Below are positions 1 to 5,808 of a stretch of DNA of 5,839 bases, one piece after another. The DNA comes from Aquitalea sp. (GTDB taxonomy: Bacteria; Pseudomonadota; Gammaproteobacteria; Burkholderiales; Chromobacteriaceae): positions 1-5,839 of the forward strand of contig JAFANL010000125.1 of assembly GCA_019232735.1 (NCBI GenBank), in the 5' to 3' direction. The notes below the pieces were generated by a model. It searched no databases. It was given only the letters and a program-made list of their open reading frames with translations, and had not been told where the DNA came from. The position numbers and the translations under genes were made by a program. Within the stretch, counting starts at the first letter, position 1; the number at the start of each line of letters is the position of its first letter.

Positions 1-282
1 GGCATCGCGCAGCTCGCCCAATACACTTGAGATCAGGCGGGCCAGGCCGTAGCCCAGCAGGGCCATGACCGGCACGGCCAGCAAACTGGCCGGGACCGAC
101 AGCTGATCGACAATATCTTTCAGATACAAGGGCACGCTGACCGCGGCAACCTTGGCCAGAATCATGCAGGTCAGCGCCAGCACGACCCGTCCCTTGAACG
201 CCCACAAATAAGGCAGCAAGGTCTTGAGGGTTTGCATGTCGTTGCGATGATCGGGAGCGGGACCGCTATGGGTAAAACGCAT
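1..282 (-). CDS. ABC half-transporter of Atm1/heavy-metal type, N-terminal part (runs off the window)
   Basis: Ninety-four codons are visible, from ATG at 282 down to the window edge, with no stop. The translation begins MRFTHSGPAPDHRND and continues with a segment (about residues 17-50) reading LKTLLPYLWAFKGRVVLAL, then LAKVAAVSVPLYLKDIVDQL, then a second hydrophobic stretch (about 66-86). The PYLW..KGRV start and the VPLYLKDIVD turn between the first two helices are typical of the membrane domain of ABCB7/Atm1-like exporters, which in bacteria are fused to an ATPase domain and export glutathione- or sulfur-linked metal species across the inner membrane. That substrate is family knowledge, not seen here. 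The ATPase domain lies outside the window. The start has only a weak AAAG-type ribosome site; Met16 (codon at 237) is an in-frame alternative just before the conserved region. It lies 93 bases downstream of apaG on the same strand, so co-transcription is possible. Confidence 0.8.
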   Translation of the reverse strand, partial: MRFTHSGPAPDHRNDMQTLKTLLPYLWAFKGRVVLALTCMILAKVAAVSVPLYLKDIVDQLSVPASLLAVPVMALLGYGLARLISSVLGELRDA

Positions 283-301
283 ATCAACTTTCTGTCGGCA
301 A

Positions 302-367
302 GCCGGTACACACCGGCGCTTGATCCATCAAGGTTGGCCGTGCCGTAACGCCCAGCCAGCAGCTGGC
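302..367. repeat. Cluster of three small inverted repeats between apaG and the ABC gene
   Basis: Three perfect short inverted repeats occur in 66 bases: GCCGG-TACACA-CCGGC (302-317), CTTGAT-CC-ATCAAG (319-332) and GCCAGC-A-GCTGGC (355-367). None is followed by a T tract on either strand, so they do not look like standard intrinsic terminators. They could fold in the apaG to ABC transcript and affect its stability, or one could be an operator. No function can be assigned from sequence. Confidence 0.35.
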
Positions 368-375
368 ACGCATAC

Positions 376-756
376 TCAATGCAGCACGCGCGGGGCGACT
401 AGTGTCATTTCCGGGATGGTGACATCAAAGCGGGTGCCATCATCTGCCAGCATCTGATAGCTGCCCCGCATGGAGCCATAGGGTGTTTTCAGGTGAGTGG
501 CGCTGCTGTATTCAAACGACTGCCCCGGCTCCAGCCGGGGTTGTTCACCCACCACGCCCATGCCGCGCACTTCCTGCTCCTGGTTATTGGCATCAGCAAT
601 GATCCAGTGGCGGCTGATCAGTTGGGCCGGCTCGCTACCGGTATTGGTCAAGCGGATGCGATAGGCAAACACATACACATCGGTGGTGACATTGGATTGC
701 TCGGCCACGTAGTGCGGCTCGGCTTCCACGTCTATCTGGTAGCTTTTGTCTGACAT
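376..756 (-). CDS. apaG: ApaG family protein
   Basis: The 126-residue protein is full length for ApaG. It is a small single-domain protein with an immunoglobulin/fibronectin-like beta fold. Family landmarks are visible: RHWIIADANN (49-58), the glycine-rich VRGMGVVGEQPRLEPGQSFEY (63-83, holding G65, G67 and G70), and LKTPYGSMRGSYQM (89-102). ApaG was linked genetically to cobalt/magnesium resistance in enterobacteria, and its fold also occurs in eukaryotic F-box and PDIP38 proteins; its biochemical role remains poorly defined. The start at 756 is supported by a GAGGA ribosome site (complement of 764-768) seven bases upstream. A TAAAAT -10-like hexamer (complement of 784-789) would place transcription about 20 bases before the start codon. 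The gene diverges from rpe, a common neighbour in betaproteobacteria, and is followed on its own strand by the ABC transporter gene. Confidence 0.95.
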   Translation of the reverse strand: MSDKSYQIDVEAEPHYVAEQSNVTTDVYVFAYRIRLTNTGSEPAQLISRHWIIADANNQEQEVRGMGVVGEQPRLEPGQSFEYSSATHLKTPYGSMRGSYQMLADDGTRFDVTIPEMTLVAPRVLH

Positions 757-862
757 GGTGTTGTCCTCGTGCTGTTGTACTGCATTTTATCCCGCCTTTG
801 GCCTGTGGCGCGGTAGAATAAACGCCAATTTTCACGACCCATCAGTGTTTGCAAGGTAGACC
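757..862. promoter_or_regulatory. Divergent apaG/rpe intergenic region with -10-like hexamers for both directions
   Basis: This 106-base gap must hold the start signals for both apaG and the rpe operon. Facing rpe is TAGAAT at 814-819, which would give an RNA leader of about 37 bases. Facing apaG is TAAAAT (complement of 784-789). Neither has a recognisable TTGACA-like -35 at 16-18 bases, so both calls rest on the -10 hexamer and on position only. The rpe ribosome site is AAGG at 853-856, six bases before the ATG. Confidence 0.35.
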
Positions 863-1543
863 ATGCGCGACTTCCGTATTGCCCCCAGCCTCCTTTCCGC
901 CGATTTCGCCTGTCTGGGCCAGGAGGTGCGCGATGTCATCGCCGCCGGGGCCGACATCATTCACTTTGATGTCATGGACAATCACTACGTACCCAACCTG
1001 ACCGTGGGTCCGCTGGTCTGCGAAGCCATCCGCCCGCATACCCAGGCGCCCATCGACGTGCATCTGATGGTCAAGCCGGTGGACAGCCTGGTGCCGATGT
1101 TTGCCAAGGCCGGCGCGGACATCATCACCTTCCACCCGGAAGGTTCGGAACACATCGACCGCACCCTGGGCCTGATCAAGGAATGCGGCTGCAAGGCTGG
1201 CCTGGTGTTCAACCCGGCAACGCCACTGTCCTATCTGGATCACGTGATGGACAAGATCGACATGGTGCTGATCATGTCAGTGAATCCGGGCTTTGGCGGC
1301 CAGTCTTTCATTCCGCATGCACTGGAAAAAGTACGTGCCGCACGCCAGCGCATCGATGAGTATACCGCCAAGCATGGTGGTGAAATCTGGCTGGAAGTTG
1401 ACGGTGGTGTCAAGGTGGACAATATCGCCGCCGTGGCCGCCGCTGGTGCCGATACCTTTGTTGCCGGTTCCGCCATTTACGGCCAGCCCGACTATCAGGC
1501 TGTGATTGCCGCCATGCGTGCCGAACTGGCCAAGGTCGCCTGA
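863..1543 (+). CDS. rpe: Ribulose-phosphate 3-epimerase
   Basis: The 226-residue protein is the usual length for this TIM-barrel enzyme, which interconverts D-ribulose 5-phosphate and D-xylulose 5-phosphate in the cytosol (pentose phosphate pathway). The N-terminus IAPSLLSADF (6-15) carries the first substrate-binding strand. The four metal ligands expected in the family are present: H34 and D36 in HFDVMDNHYVPN, H67 in DVHLMV, and D180 in EVDGG. D36 and D180 are also the expected acid/base pair. The phosphate-binding part is represented by the mobile loop NPGFGGQ (141-147), by VDGGV (179-183) and by AGSAIYG (201-207). The ATG at 863 is preceded by AAGG and begins exactly at the conserved region. 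It is the first gene of a plus-strand cluster, overlapping the next gene by one base (TGATG), so the two are probably translationally coupled. Confidence 0.97.
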   Translation: MRDFRIAPSLLSADFACLGQEVRDVIAAGADIIHFDVMDNHYVPNLTVGPLVCEAIRPHTQAPIDVHLMVKPVDSLVPMFAKAGADIITFHPEGSEHIDRTLGLIKECGCKAGLVFNPATPLSYLDHVMDKIDMVLIMSVNPGFGGQSFIPHALEKVRAARQRIDEYTAKHGGEIWLEVDGGVKVDNIAAVAAAGADTFVAGSAIYGQPDYQAVIAAMRAELAKVA

Positions 1544-2301
1544 TGCAGGCAGCCATCGTCACCGGGGCCTCGCGCGGGCTGGGGCTGGCGCTCTGCGCCG
1601 ATCTGCTGCAAAGGGGTTTTACAGTGATCGGTCTGGCCCGCCAAGAAAGCACGGCCTTGAAACAACTGGCCGGGCATCACCCCGACAGATTGCATTTCCT
1701 GCCTGCCGACATGGCCGACAGCGCCGCGCTGTCCGGCCTGCTGGCCGAGGCCCTGACCCTGCTGCCCACGGCTGATTTGCAACAATTGCTGCTGATCAAC
1801 AACGCCGGCGTAGTGGCCCCCATTGCCAGCGCCGGTTTTTATCCGACCACAGAATTGCTGCAGGCCATCGCCGTCAACCTGACTGCCCCGATGCTGCTGA
1901 CCGATGCCCTGCTGCGCCTGAGCGATGATCTGGACTGCCAGCTGCGCGTGGCCTGCATTTCCTCCGGCGCCGCCATCAAGGCCTATCCGGGCTGGGGTGT
2001 CTATGGCAGCAGCAAGGCCGGGCTGGACCACTTCTGCCGTCACGTGGCAGCAGAGCAGCAAGAACGTGCCCGTCCCGCCCTCATTGCCGCCCTCTACCCC
2101 GGGGTGGTGGATACCGACATGCAGGCTACGATCCGCAGCAGTGACCCGGCACAGTTCCCCAACAAGGAACGCTTTGATGCGCTCAAGCGTGACGGCGGAC
2201 TCAGCAGCCCGCAGCAGGCGGCCCGCAAGATCATCGACCACCTGCTCAGTGCAGACTTCGGCCAACACAGCGTACTCGACATCCGGCAACTGCCGGATTA
2301 A
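1543..2301 (+). CDS. Short-chain dehydrogenase/reductase, sepiapterin/benzil reductase-like
   Basis: This 252-residue classical SDR has a Rossmann fold. It has the dinucleotide-binding TGASRGLG (7-14), in which R11 favours NADP(H) over NAD(H); the NNAGV structural motif (86-90); N112 in VNLTAP; Ser at 140/141; and the catalytic pair Y154 and K158 in YGSSK. The tail PGVVDTDMQATIRSS (186-200) followed by F..LK..GGLSSPQQAA resembles the sepiapterin reductase/benzil reductase (YueD-type) branch, whose members reduce one carbonyl of a dicarbonyl. The true substrate cannot be read from the sequence. Its ATG shares a base with the rpe stop codon, and AAGG (1532-1535) inside rpe serves as ribosome site. 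It sits between rpe and gph, which are often direct neighbours, so it appears to be a lineage-specific insertion in the operon. Confidence 0.9.
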   Translation: MQAAIVTGASRGLGLALCADLLQRGFTVIGLARQESTALKQLAGHHPDRLHFLPADMADSAALSGLLAEALTLLPTADLQQLLLINNAGVVAPIASAGFYPTTELLQAIAVNLTAPMLLTDALLRLSDDLDCQLRVACISSGAAIKAYPGWGVYGSSKAGLDHFCRHVAAEQQERARPALIAALYPGVVDTDMQATIRSSDPAQFPNKERFDALKRDGGLSSPQQAARKIIDHLLSADFGQHSVLDIRQLPD

Positions 2302-2319
2302 GACAAGAATCGACATCAC

Positions 2320-2988
2320 ATGAATCTGAAACACATCAAGGCCGTTGCCTTCGACCTGGACGGCACCCTGGTCGACTCCATTCCCGACCTGGCCGCTGCG
2401 GCCAATGCCATGCGCCAGCATCTGGGCCTGCCCGCCCTGGCTGACCTGCGCATCCAGGAGCATGTCGGCGATGGCATTGCCAGCCTGGTACACCGCGCCA
2501 TCACCGACGAGCGCCATGGCCAGGCGGAGGCGACCGTGTGGGAGCAAGGCTTCAACTTTTTCGTGCGCTACTATCACGCCCACCTGACCGACCAGACCCG
2601 AGCCTATCCCGGCGTGCAGGATGGTCTGAACCTGCTGCGCGCCTTGCAACTGCCGCTGGTGGTGGTGACCAACAAGTCGGAATACCTGGCCGTACCGCTC
2701 TTGCAGCAGCTGGAGCTGCGTGACGCCTTCAGCCTGGTGATTGGTGGCGATACCCTGGCCGAGAAAAAACCTTCGGCCCTGCCGCTGCAGCATGTGTGTG
2801 AGGTGCTGGGCATCCAGCCCGGCGAACTGGCCATGGTGGGTGATTCGGAAAACGACATCCTGTCCGCCCGCGCTGCCGGTGCAGCAGCCATCGCCGTCAA
2901 CTATGGCTATGCCGATGCAGCCACGCTGCAGGCAGATCTGGTCATCGGCAATCTTGCCGAACTGTACGATTTGATGAAGAATAACTAA
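2320..2988 (+). CDS. gph: Phosphoglycolate phosphatase, HAD superfamily
   Basis: The 222-residue protein matches the Gph family in length. HAD motif I is FDLDGTLVDS (11-20), with nucleophile D12 and acid/base D14. Motif II is the threonine T117 in VVVTNKS. The motif III lysine is K150 in AEKKPS. Motif IV is VGDSENDI (173-180), with the Mg2+-binding acids D175 and D179. The segment 21-100 between motifs I and II is the helical cap typical of subclass I. The enzyme dephosphorylates 2-phosphoglycolate, which arises from DNA repair or from Rubisco oxygenation; related phosphatases with this architecture act on other small phosphates, so the substrate is a family inference. It starts 18 bases after the SDR gene with only a weak purine-rich ribosome site, and is probably in the same transcript as rpe. 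The rpe-gph-trpE order is common in betaproteobacteria. Confidence 0.93.
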   Translation: MNLKHIKAVAFDLDGTLVDSIPDLAAAANAMRQHLGLPALADLRIQEHVGDGIASLVHRAITDERHGQAEATVWEQGFNFFVRYYHAHLTDQTRAYPGVQDGLNLLRALQLPLVVVTNKSEYLAVPLLQQLELRDAFSLVIGGDTLAEKKPSALPLQHVCEVLGIQPGELAMVGDSENDILSARAAGAAAIAVNYGYADAATLQADLVIGNLAELYDLMKNN

Positions 2989-3023
2989 CCAATACACCAT
3001 TCAATACGGATTGCATCTGCATC

Positions 3024-3068
3024 ATGACATTCCTGCCTGCTCCGGCCAGTTGGCGATGGCAACGCTAA
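3024..3068 (+). CDS. trpL: Candidate trp leader peptide, MTFLPAPASWRWQR (14 codons)
   Basis: A 14-codon reading frame starts at ATG 3024 and ends with TAA at 3066-3068, 54 bases before trpE. It contains Trp codons at positions 10 and 12 (TGG CGA TGG). Length and Trp placement parallel the enterobacterial trp leader peptide, which also has 14 residues with paired Trp codons near the end. Such peptides let ribosome stalling on scarce charged tRNA-Trp report tryptophan starvation to the following gene. Weak points: the upstream ribosome site is poor (ACGGA at 3006-3010, 13 bases before the ATG), and no GC-rich hairpin with a U run follows before trpE, so the classic transcription terminator is missing. 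No other in-frame start exists after the upstream TAA at 2982-2984. The frame could be a chance occurrence, but two Trp codons so close together directly before trpE make a regulatory role plausible. Confidence 0.55.
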   Translation: MTFLPAPASWRWQR

Positions 3069-3113
3069 GCCGCACCCTGTCTACACCTTTCGCTTTCACT
3101 CCGGTTTCAAGGT
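3067..3113 (+). promoter_or_regulatory. Possible alternative RNA pairings in the trpE leader, one covering the ribosome-binding site
   Basis: Two short pairings that exclude each other can be drawn. AAGCCG (3067-3072) pairs with CGGTTT (3102-3107), with one G-U pair. ACCTT (3085-3089) pairs with AAGGT (3109-3113), which contains the trpE ribosome-binding AAGG (3109-3112, ten bases before the ATG). The first overlaps the leader-peptide stop codon, so a terminating ribosome would block it and favour the second, which hides the ribosome site. Both helices are short (6 and 5 pairs) with large loops, so this is only a hypothesis. Confidence 0.25.
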
Positions 3114-3122
3114 AGCTCACTC

Positions 3123-4586
3123 ATGACGCATGAAGAATTCAACCGGCTGGCCGCCGCCGGTTACAATCGCATTCCCGTAACGCTAGAACTGTTCGCCGAC
3201 CTGGATACCCCGTTGTCGGTCTACCTCAAGCTGGCCAACCAGCCTTACTCCTACCTGCTGGAATCCGTGGTGGGCGGCGAGCGCTTTGGCCGCTATTCCT
3301 TTATCGGCCTGCCGGCCACCACCCGCCTGCGTGTCAATGCCAACAAGGTACAGGTCGAGTACGGCGACAAGGTTATCGAGCAGTTCGAAGGCGACCCGCT
3401 GCGCTTTATCGAAGGGTTCCAGCAACGCTTCAGCGCCCCACCGGTAGCCGGACTGCCACGCTTTACCGGCGGTCTGGTCGGCTATTTTGGCTATGACACC
3501 ATCCGCTACGTGGAAAAGCGGCTGGCAGCCACCAGCAAACCGGACCCGGTCGGTACTCCGGACATCCTGCTGATGGTGTCGGAAGAACTGGCGGTGGTGG
3601 ACAACCTGTCCGGCAAACTCTATCTGATCGTCTATGCCGATCCGGCCGTGCCCAATGCCCTGGCCAAGGCAGAGAGCCGGTTGGGTCAGTTGCGCGCCCG
3701 CCTGCGCGAGCCGATGGACATTCCGCTGTCGCTGCCTTCGCAGACCACCGGCGCCGTTTCCGAATACGGCCAGGAAGCATTCAAGCAAGCCGTTGAGCAA
3801 TGCAAAAAGTACATTGTCGATGGCGACATCATGCAAGTGGTGCTGTCTCAGCGCATGCAGATGCCCTATGCCGACTCGCCACTGGCACTGTACCGCGCCC
3901 TGCGCAGCCTGAACCCCTCGCCTTATATGTTCTTCTACCACTTCGATGATTTCCATGTTGTCGGCTCCTCGCCGGAAATCCTGGTACGACGCGAACAGGA
4001 AACCGTTACCGTACGCCCCATCGCCGGTACCCGCGTCCGCGGCAAGAGCCGTGAAGAGGACGAAGCACTGGCCGAAGAACTGCTGGCCGACCCCAAGGAA
4101 ATCGCCGAGCACGTGATGCTGATGGACCTGGGTCGCAATGATATCGGTCGCGTTGCCGATATCGGCAGCGTCAACATCACCGACAATATGGTGATCGAGC
4201 GTTACTCCCACGTAATGCACATCGTTTCCAGCGTGGAAGGCAGCGTGAAGCCGGATGTTTCCAACATCGACATCCTCAAAGCCACCTTCCCTGCCGGCAC
4301 CCTGTCCGGTGCTCCCAAGGTCCGTGCCATGGAAATCATCGATGAGTTCGAACCCACCAAGCGCGGCGTTTACGGCGGTGCCGTAGGCTATCTGGGCTTC
4401 AATGGTGACATGGACCTGGCGATTGCCATTCGCACCGCCGTGGTGAAGAACAAGATGCTCTACGTGCAATCGGGCGCCGGCATCGTGGCTGACTCGGTAC
4501 CCGAATCAGAATGGCAGGAAACCCAGAACAAGGCACGCGCCGTGGTACGTGCGGCCGAGCTGGCGCAAGCCGGGCTGGATGCCTAA
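3123..4586 (+). CDS. trpE: Anthranilate synthase component I
   Basis: The 487-residue protein is full length. With the glutamine amidotransferase TrpG it converts chorismate and glutamine to anthranilate, the first committed step of tryptophan synthesis, in the cytosol. The N-terminal domain has LLES (45-48) and S59 in GRYSFIG, the positions known to bind tryptophan for feedback inhibition, so the enzyme is probably Trp-sensitive. The chorismate-binding domain (about 215-480) shows PIAGTRVRG (299-307), DLGRNDIGRV (335-344), ATFPAGTLSGAPKVRAMEII (387-406), GYLGFNGDMDLAIAIRT (422-438) and GAGIVADSVPESEW (451-464). There is no fused amidotransferase domain, so a separate TrpG is needed. ATG 3123 agrees with the start usual for betaproteobacterial TrpE (MT..EF..LAA.GYNRIP). 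The 134-base gap before it holds a Trp-codon-bearing leader frame. A terminator follows, and trpG is not next to it here. Confidence 0.97.
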   Translation: MTHEEFNRLAAAGYNRIPVTLELFADLDTPLSVYLKLANQPYSYLLESVVGGERFGRYSFIGLPATTRLRVNANKVQVEYGDKVIEQFEGDPLRFIEGFQQRFSAPPVAGLPRFTGGLVGYFGYDTIRYVEKRLAATSKPDPVGTPDILLMVSEELAVVDNLSGKLYLIVYADPAVPNALAKAESRLGQLRARLREPMDIPLSLPSQTTGAVSEYGQEAFKQAVEQCKKYIVDGDIMQVVLSQRMQMPYADSPLALYRALRSLNPSPYMFFYHFDDFHVVGSSPEILVRREQETVTVRPIAGTRVRGKSREEDEALAEELLADPKEIAEHVMLMDLGRNDIGRVADIGSVNITDNMVIERYSHVMHIVSSVEGSVKPDVSNIDILKATFPAGTLSGAPKVRAMEIIDEFEPTKRGVYGGAVGYLGFNGDMDLAIAIRTAVVKNKMLYVQSGAGIVADSVPESEWQETQNKARAVVRAAELAQAGLDA

Positions 4587-4631
4587 GCGCAGGCCATAAC
4601 ACAGCGCCTTACCGGCAATGTGACTTCCTTG

Positions 4632-4670
4632 AAAACACCGTCGCCCTTACCAGGCCACGGTGTTTTTCTT
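4632..4670 (+). terminator. Intrinsic terminator after trpE
   Basis: A perfect ten-pair stem AAAACACCGT (4632-4641) / ACGGTGTTTT (4657-4666) is extended inward, past one mismatch, by GCC/GGC around the loop CTTACCA. It is followed by TTTTTCTT. It lies 46 bases after the trpE stop and should end the rpe-SDR-gph-trpE transcript. The A run on the left side gives a weaker T run on the other strand, so it may also stop minus-strand transcripts coming from the membrane-protein gene. Confidence 0.88.
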
Positions 4671-4739
4671 TATATCCGATCAAGCCACCAGGACAACACC
4701 TGCACATGGCCCTCTGACAGCAAGGCACGTTTTGCTGGT

Positions 4740-5435
4740 TTATCGCGTCTTGGCAGCAGATGCCGTGAACAGACAGGCATCCTGCTTCATGAAAAACATG
4801 AACAGAAAAATCACGGGAAAGGAAACAAGAGGCCACACCACCAACCGAAACAGCAAGATATTGAAACCCGGCAGCCACTCTTCATGCATCATGATCAACC
4901 AGCAGGCTGCAGACACCACACATGCCATGATCTTGTTGAGACAGATAAAGAAAATCTCACCCCATGAATATTCCCCGAGCGGGTTATACAACAGCCCACA
5001 AGCAGTCAAACCAATCAAGAAATGAATCGTCGTATCAAACAGCATGTATGACACCCATGCCACATCCCGACTTTCAAAATAAATATAAAACGACAAGAAC
5101 AACCAGTTAATCATCAACAAGGGAAATCCACGTCTCCCACCTAAAAGCACTCCAGATAAAAAAACAAAATCATTGCCAAGATAAAATACACCACGTGACG
5201 TTACAAGAAGAAAAATAGAAACCAGCAACGATGAGATCAACATCAAAAGCAGAAAGCTGAATTCATATTTCCGCAAAGATCCAGCCAAACAAAAAATACC
5301 CTTAGATAACATTACCAACAATACAAAGCGAATCGAAAACAGCATGAAAAAATGCAATAAAATATAAGGGAAATATTGCAGCACATAACTCACCTGATAT
5401 TGCAGTAATTGAAAAATATCATTCAGGCTATACAT
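4740..5435 (-). CDS. AT-rich polytopic membrane protein of unknown function (about six helices)
   Basis: I do not recognise this 231-residue protein. It is extremely rich in Leu, Phe and Ile. It has hydrophobic segments at about residues 23-50, 59-79, 90-119, 129-149, 160-182 and 193-216, so it should sit in the inner membrane. Residues 90-120, with FLSGVLLGGRRGFPLLMIN, faintly recall the glycine/arginine turns of the 5TM-5TMR_LYT sensor module found at the front of LytS-type kinases and some cyclic-di-GMP proteins, but no effector domain follows: the protein ends soon after the last helix. The frame is open further upstream, but ATG 5435 is preferred because GAGGGG stands six bases before it; a TTG at 5525 would add a poorly hydrophobic Cys-rich stretch. 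G+C is far below that of its neighbours: 5101-5160 has 25 G+C of 60 and 5161-5220 has 18 of 60, against 40 of 60 in trpE 4021-4080. This suggests acquisition by transfer. It converges on trpE. Confidence 0.72.
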   Translation of the reverse strand: MYSLNDIFQLLQYQVSYVLQYFPYILLHFFMLFSIRFVLLVMLSKGIFCLAGSLRKYEFSFLLLMLISSLLVSIFLLVTSRGVFYLGNDFVFLSGVLLGGRRGFPLLMINWLFLSFYIYFESRDVAWVSYMLFDTTIHFLIGLTACGLLYNPLGEYSWGEIFFICLNKIMACVVSAACWLIMMHEEWLPGFNILLFRLVVWPLVSFPVIFLFMFFMKQDACLFTASAAKTR

Positions 5436-5503
5436 CCAACACCCCTCGACAAAATTGATTACCCGAATGTGCACACCTGCACGACAACAGATATTCCAGC
5501 GCA

Positions 5504-5690
5504 TCAACTTATCCAGCCCCAACAACAGGCGTCGCCGCCTTTGCTAGCCAGATAGGCACCATTGCACAGCAGCAGAATCAGACAGGACCATCCCTACACC
5601 GAGCGCCAGCAGGAAAAGCACGACCTCAAATCTAGCAACCGGCACGGTTCCGGATAATAAGAATTTTCCTGGAATTGCGATCCACGCCAT
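5504..5690 (-). pseudogene. Possible frameshifted N-terminal remnant of a membrane-bound PQQ-dependent dehydrogenase
   Basis: From ATG 5690 the frame reads 48 codons to a TAG at 5544-5546; its middle part is FEVVLFLLALGVGMVL. Removing a single base near 5582 joins this to the other frame, LILLLCNGAYLASKGGD, which continues to a TGA at 5504-5506. The joined product is a single hydrophobic helix ending in GAYLASKGG. This resembles the first transmembrane segment and the following G.W(L).A.GGSWYY signature at the start of membrane-bound quinoprotein glucose dehydrogenases. The WYY and everything downstream are missing and are replaced by the AT-rich gene. The likeness rests on about 30 residues recalled from the family, so it could also be a chance hydrophobic frame. 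Confidence 0.33.
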
Positions 5691-5734
5691 GCAAGTCCGC
5701 ACCTTCCAGCAGCCACCTCACAACGCCTTGCAGG

Positions 5735-5740
5735 TATAAT
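5735..5740 (+). promoter_or_regulatory. Consensus -10 hexamer TATAAT upstream of the gene at 5831
   Basis: A perfect TATAAT stands 90 bases before the ATG at 5831. It predicts transcription from about 5747 with a leader of roughly 84 bases. The sequence 16-18 bases upstream (GCCACC area, 5711-5718) is not a -35 match and there is no extended TG motif, so an activator or a different sigma factor may be needed, or the hexamer may be chance. Confidence 0.45.
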
Positions 5741-5788
5741 CAGACTGTCGCTCCCCCCACCCACGACTGCCGCCCGGAGCCCGCAACA

Positions 5789-5808
5789 GGCCAGGCTGGC
5801 GACTGGCC
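5789..5808 (+). other. Hairpin in the leader of the gene at 5831
   Basis: GGCCAG (5789-5794) and CTGGCC (5803-5808) form a perfect six-pair stem with an eight-base loop, ending 22 bases before the ATG and just ahead of the AAGAGA ribosome site. No T run follows, so it is not a terminator. It may stabilise the leader or affect translation; nothing further can be said. Confidence 0.3.

Noticed and set aside
493..753. 86-codon plus-strand frame inside apaG
   Set aside because: Antisense to the well-conserved apaG; no supporting ribosome site or motif.
842..1243. 133-codon minus-strand frame opposite rpe
   Set aside because: It overlaps the conserved catalytic half of rpe on the other strand and shows no family features.
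2283..2296. CCGGC-AACT-GCCGG hairpin at the end of the SDR gene
   Set aside because: It lies within the coding sequence, has no T run, and gph follows closely in the same operon; probably coding coincidence.
1495..3000. 501-codon open frame on the minus strand across the SDR and gph genes
   Set aside because: It is a shadow of GC-rich coding DNA: rich in Gln, His and Gly with no recognisable domain, and fully antisense to two genes with clear catalytic motifs.
3069..3122. Classic trp attenuator (terminator/antiterminator) after the leader peptide
   Set aside because: No GC-rich hairpin followed by a run of T exists before trpE, so transcription termination in the leader is not supported.
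3183..4469. 428-codon open frame on the minus strand opposite trpE
   Set aside because: Same effect. The opposite strand encodes unmistakable TrpE, and the antisense product is His/Gly/Gln-rich with no motif.
4718..4737. CAGCAA/TTGCTG hairpin just after the membrane-protein stop codon as a minus-strand terminator
   Set aside because: Only six pairs with an eight-base loop and no T run on the minus strand; too weak to call.
4620..5025. Two overlapping plus-strand frames (115 and 121 codons) running from the trpE terminator into the AT-rich gene
   Set aside because: They start in or beside the terminator hairpin, are hydrophilic with no recognisable pattern, and are antisense to the membrane-protein gene, which has the better ribosome site and a coherent product.
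5436..5525. N-terminal extension of the AT-rich membrane protein to a TTG at 5525
   Set aside because: ATG 5435 has GAGGGG six bases upstream. The extension is Cys-rich with no matching start signal, and part of it overlaps the possible remnant gene.
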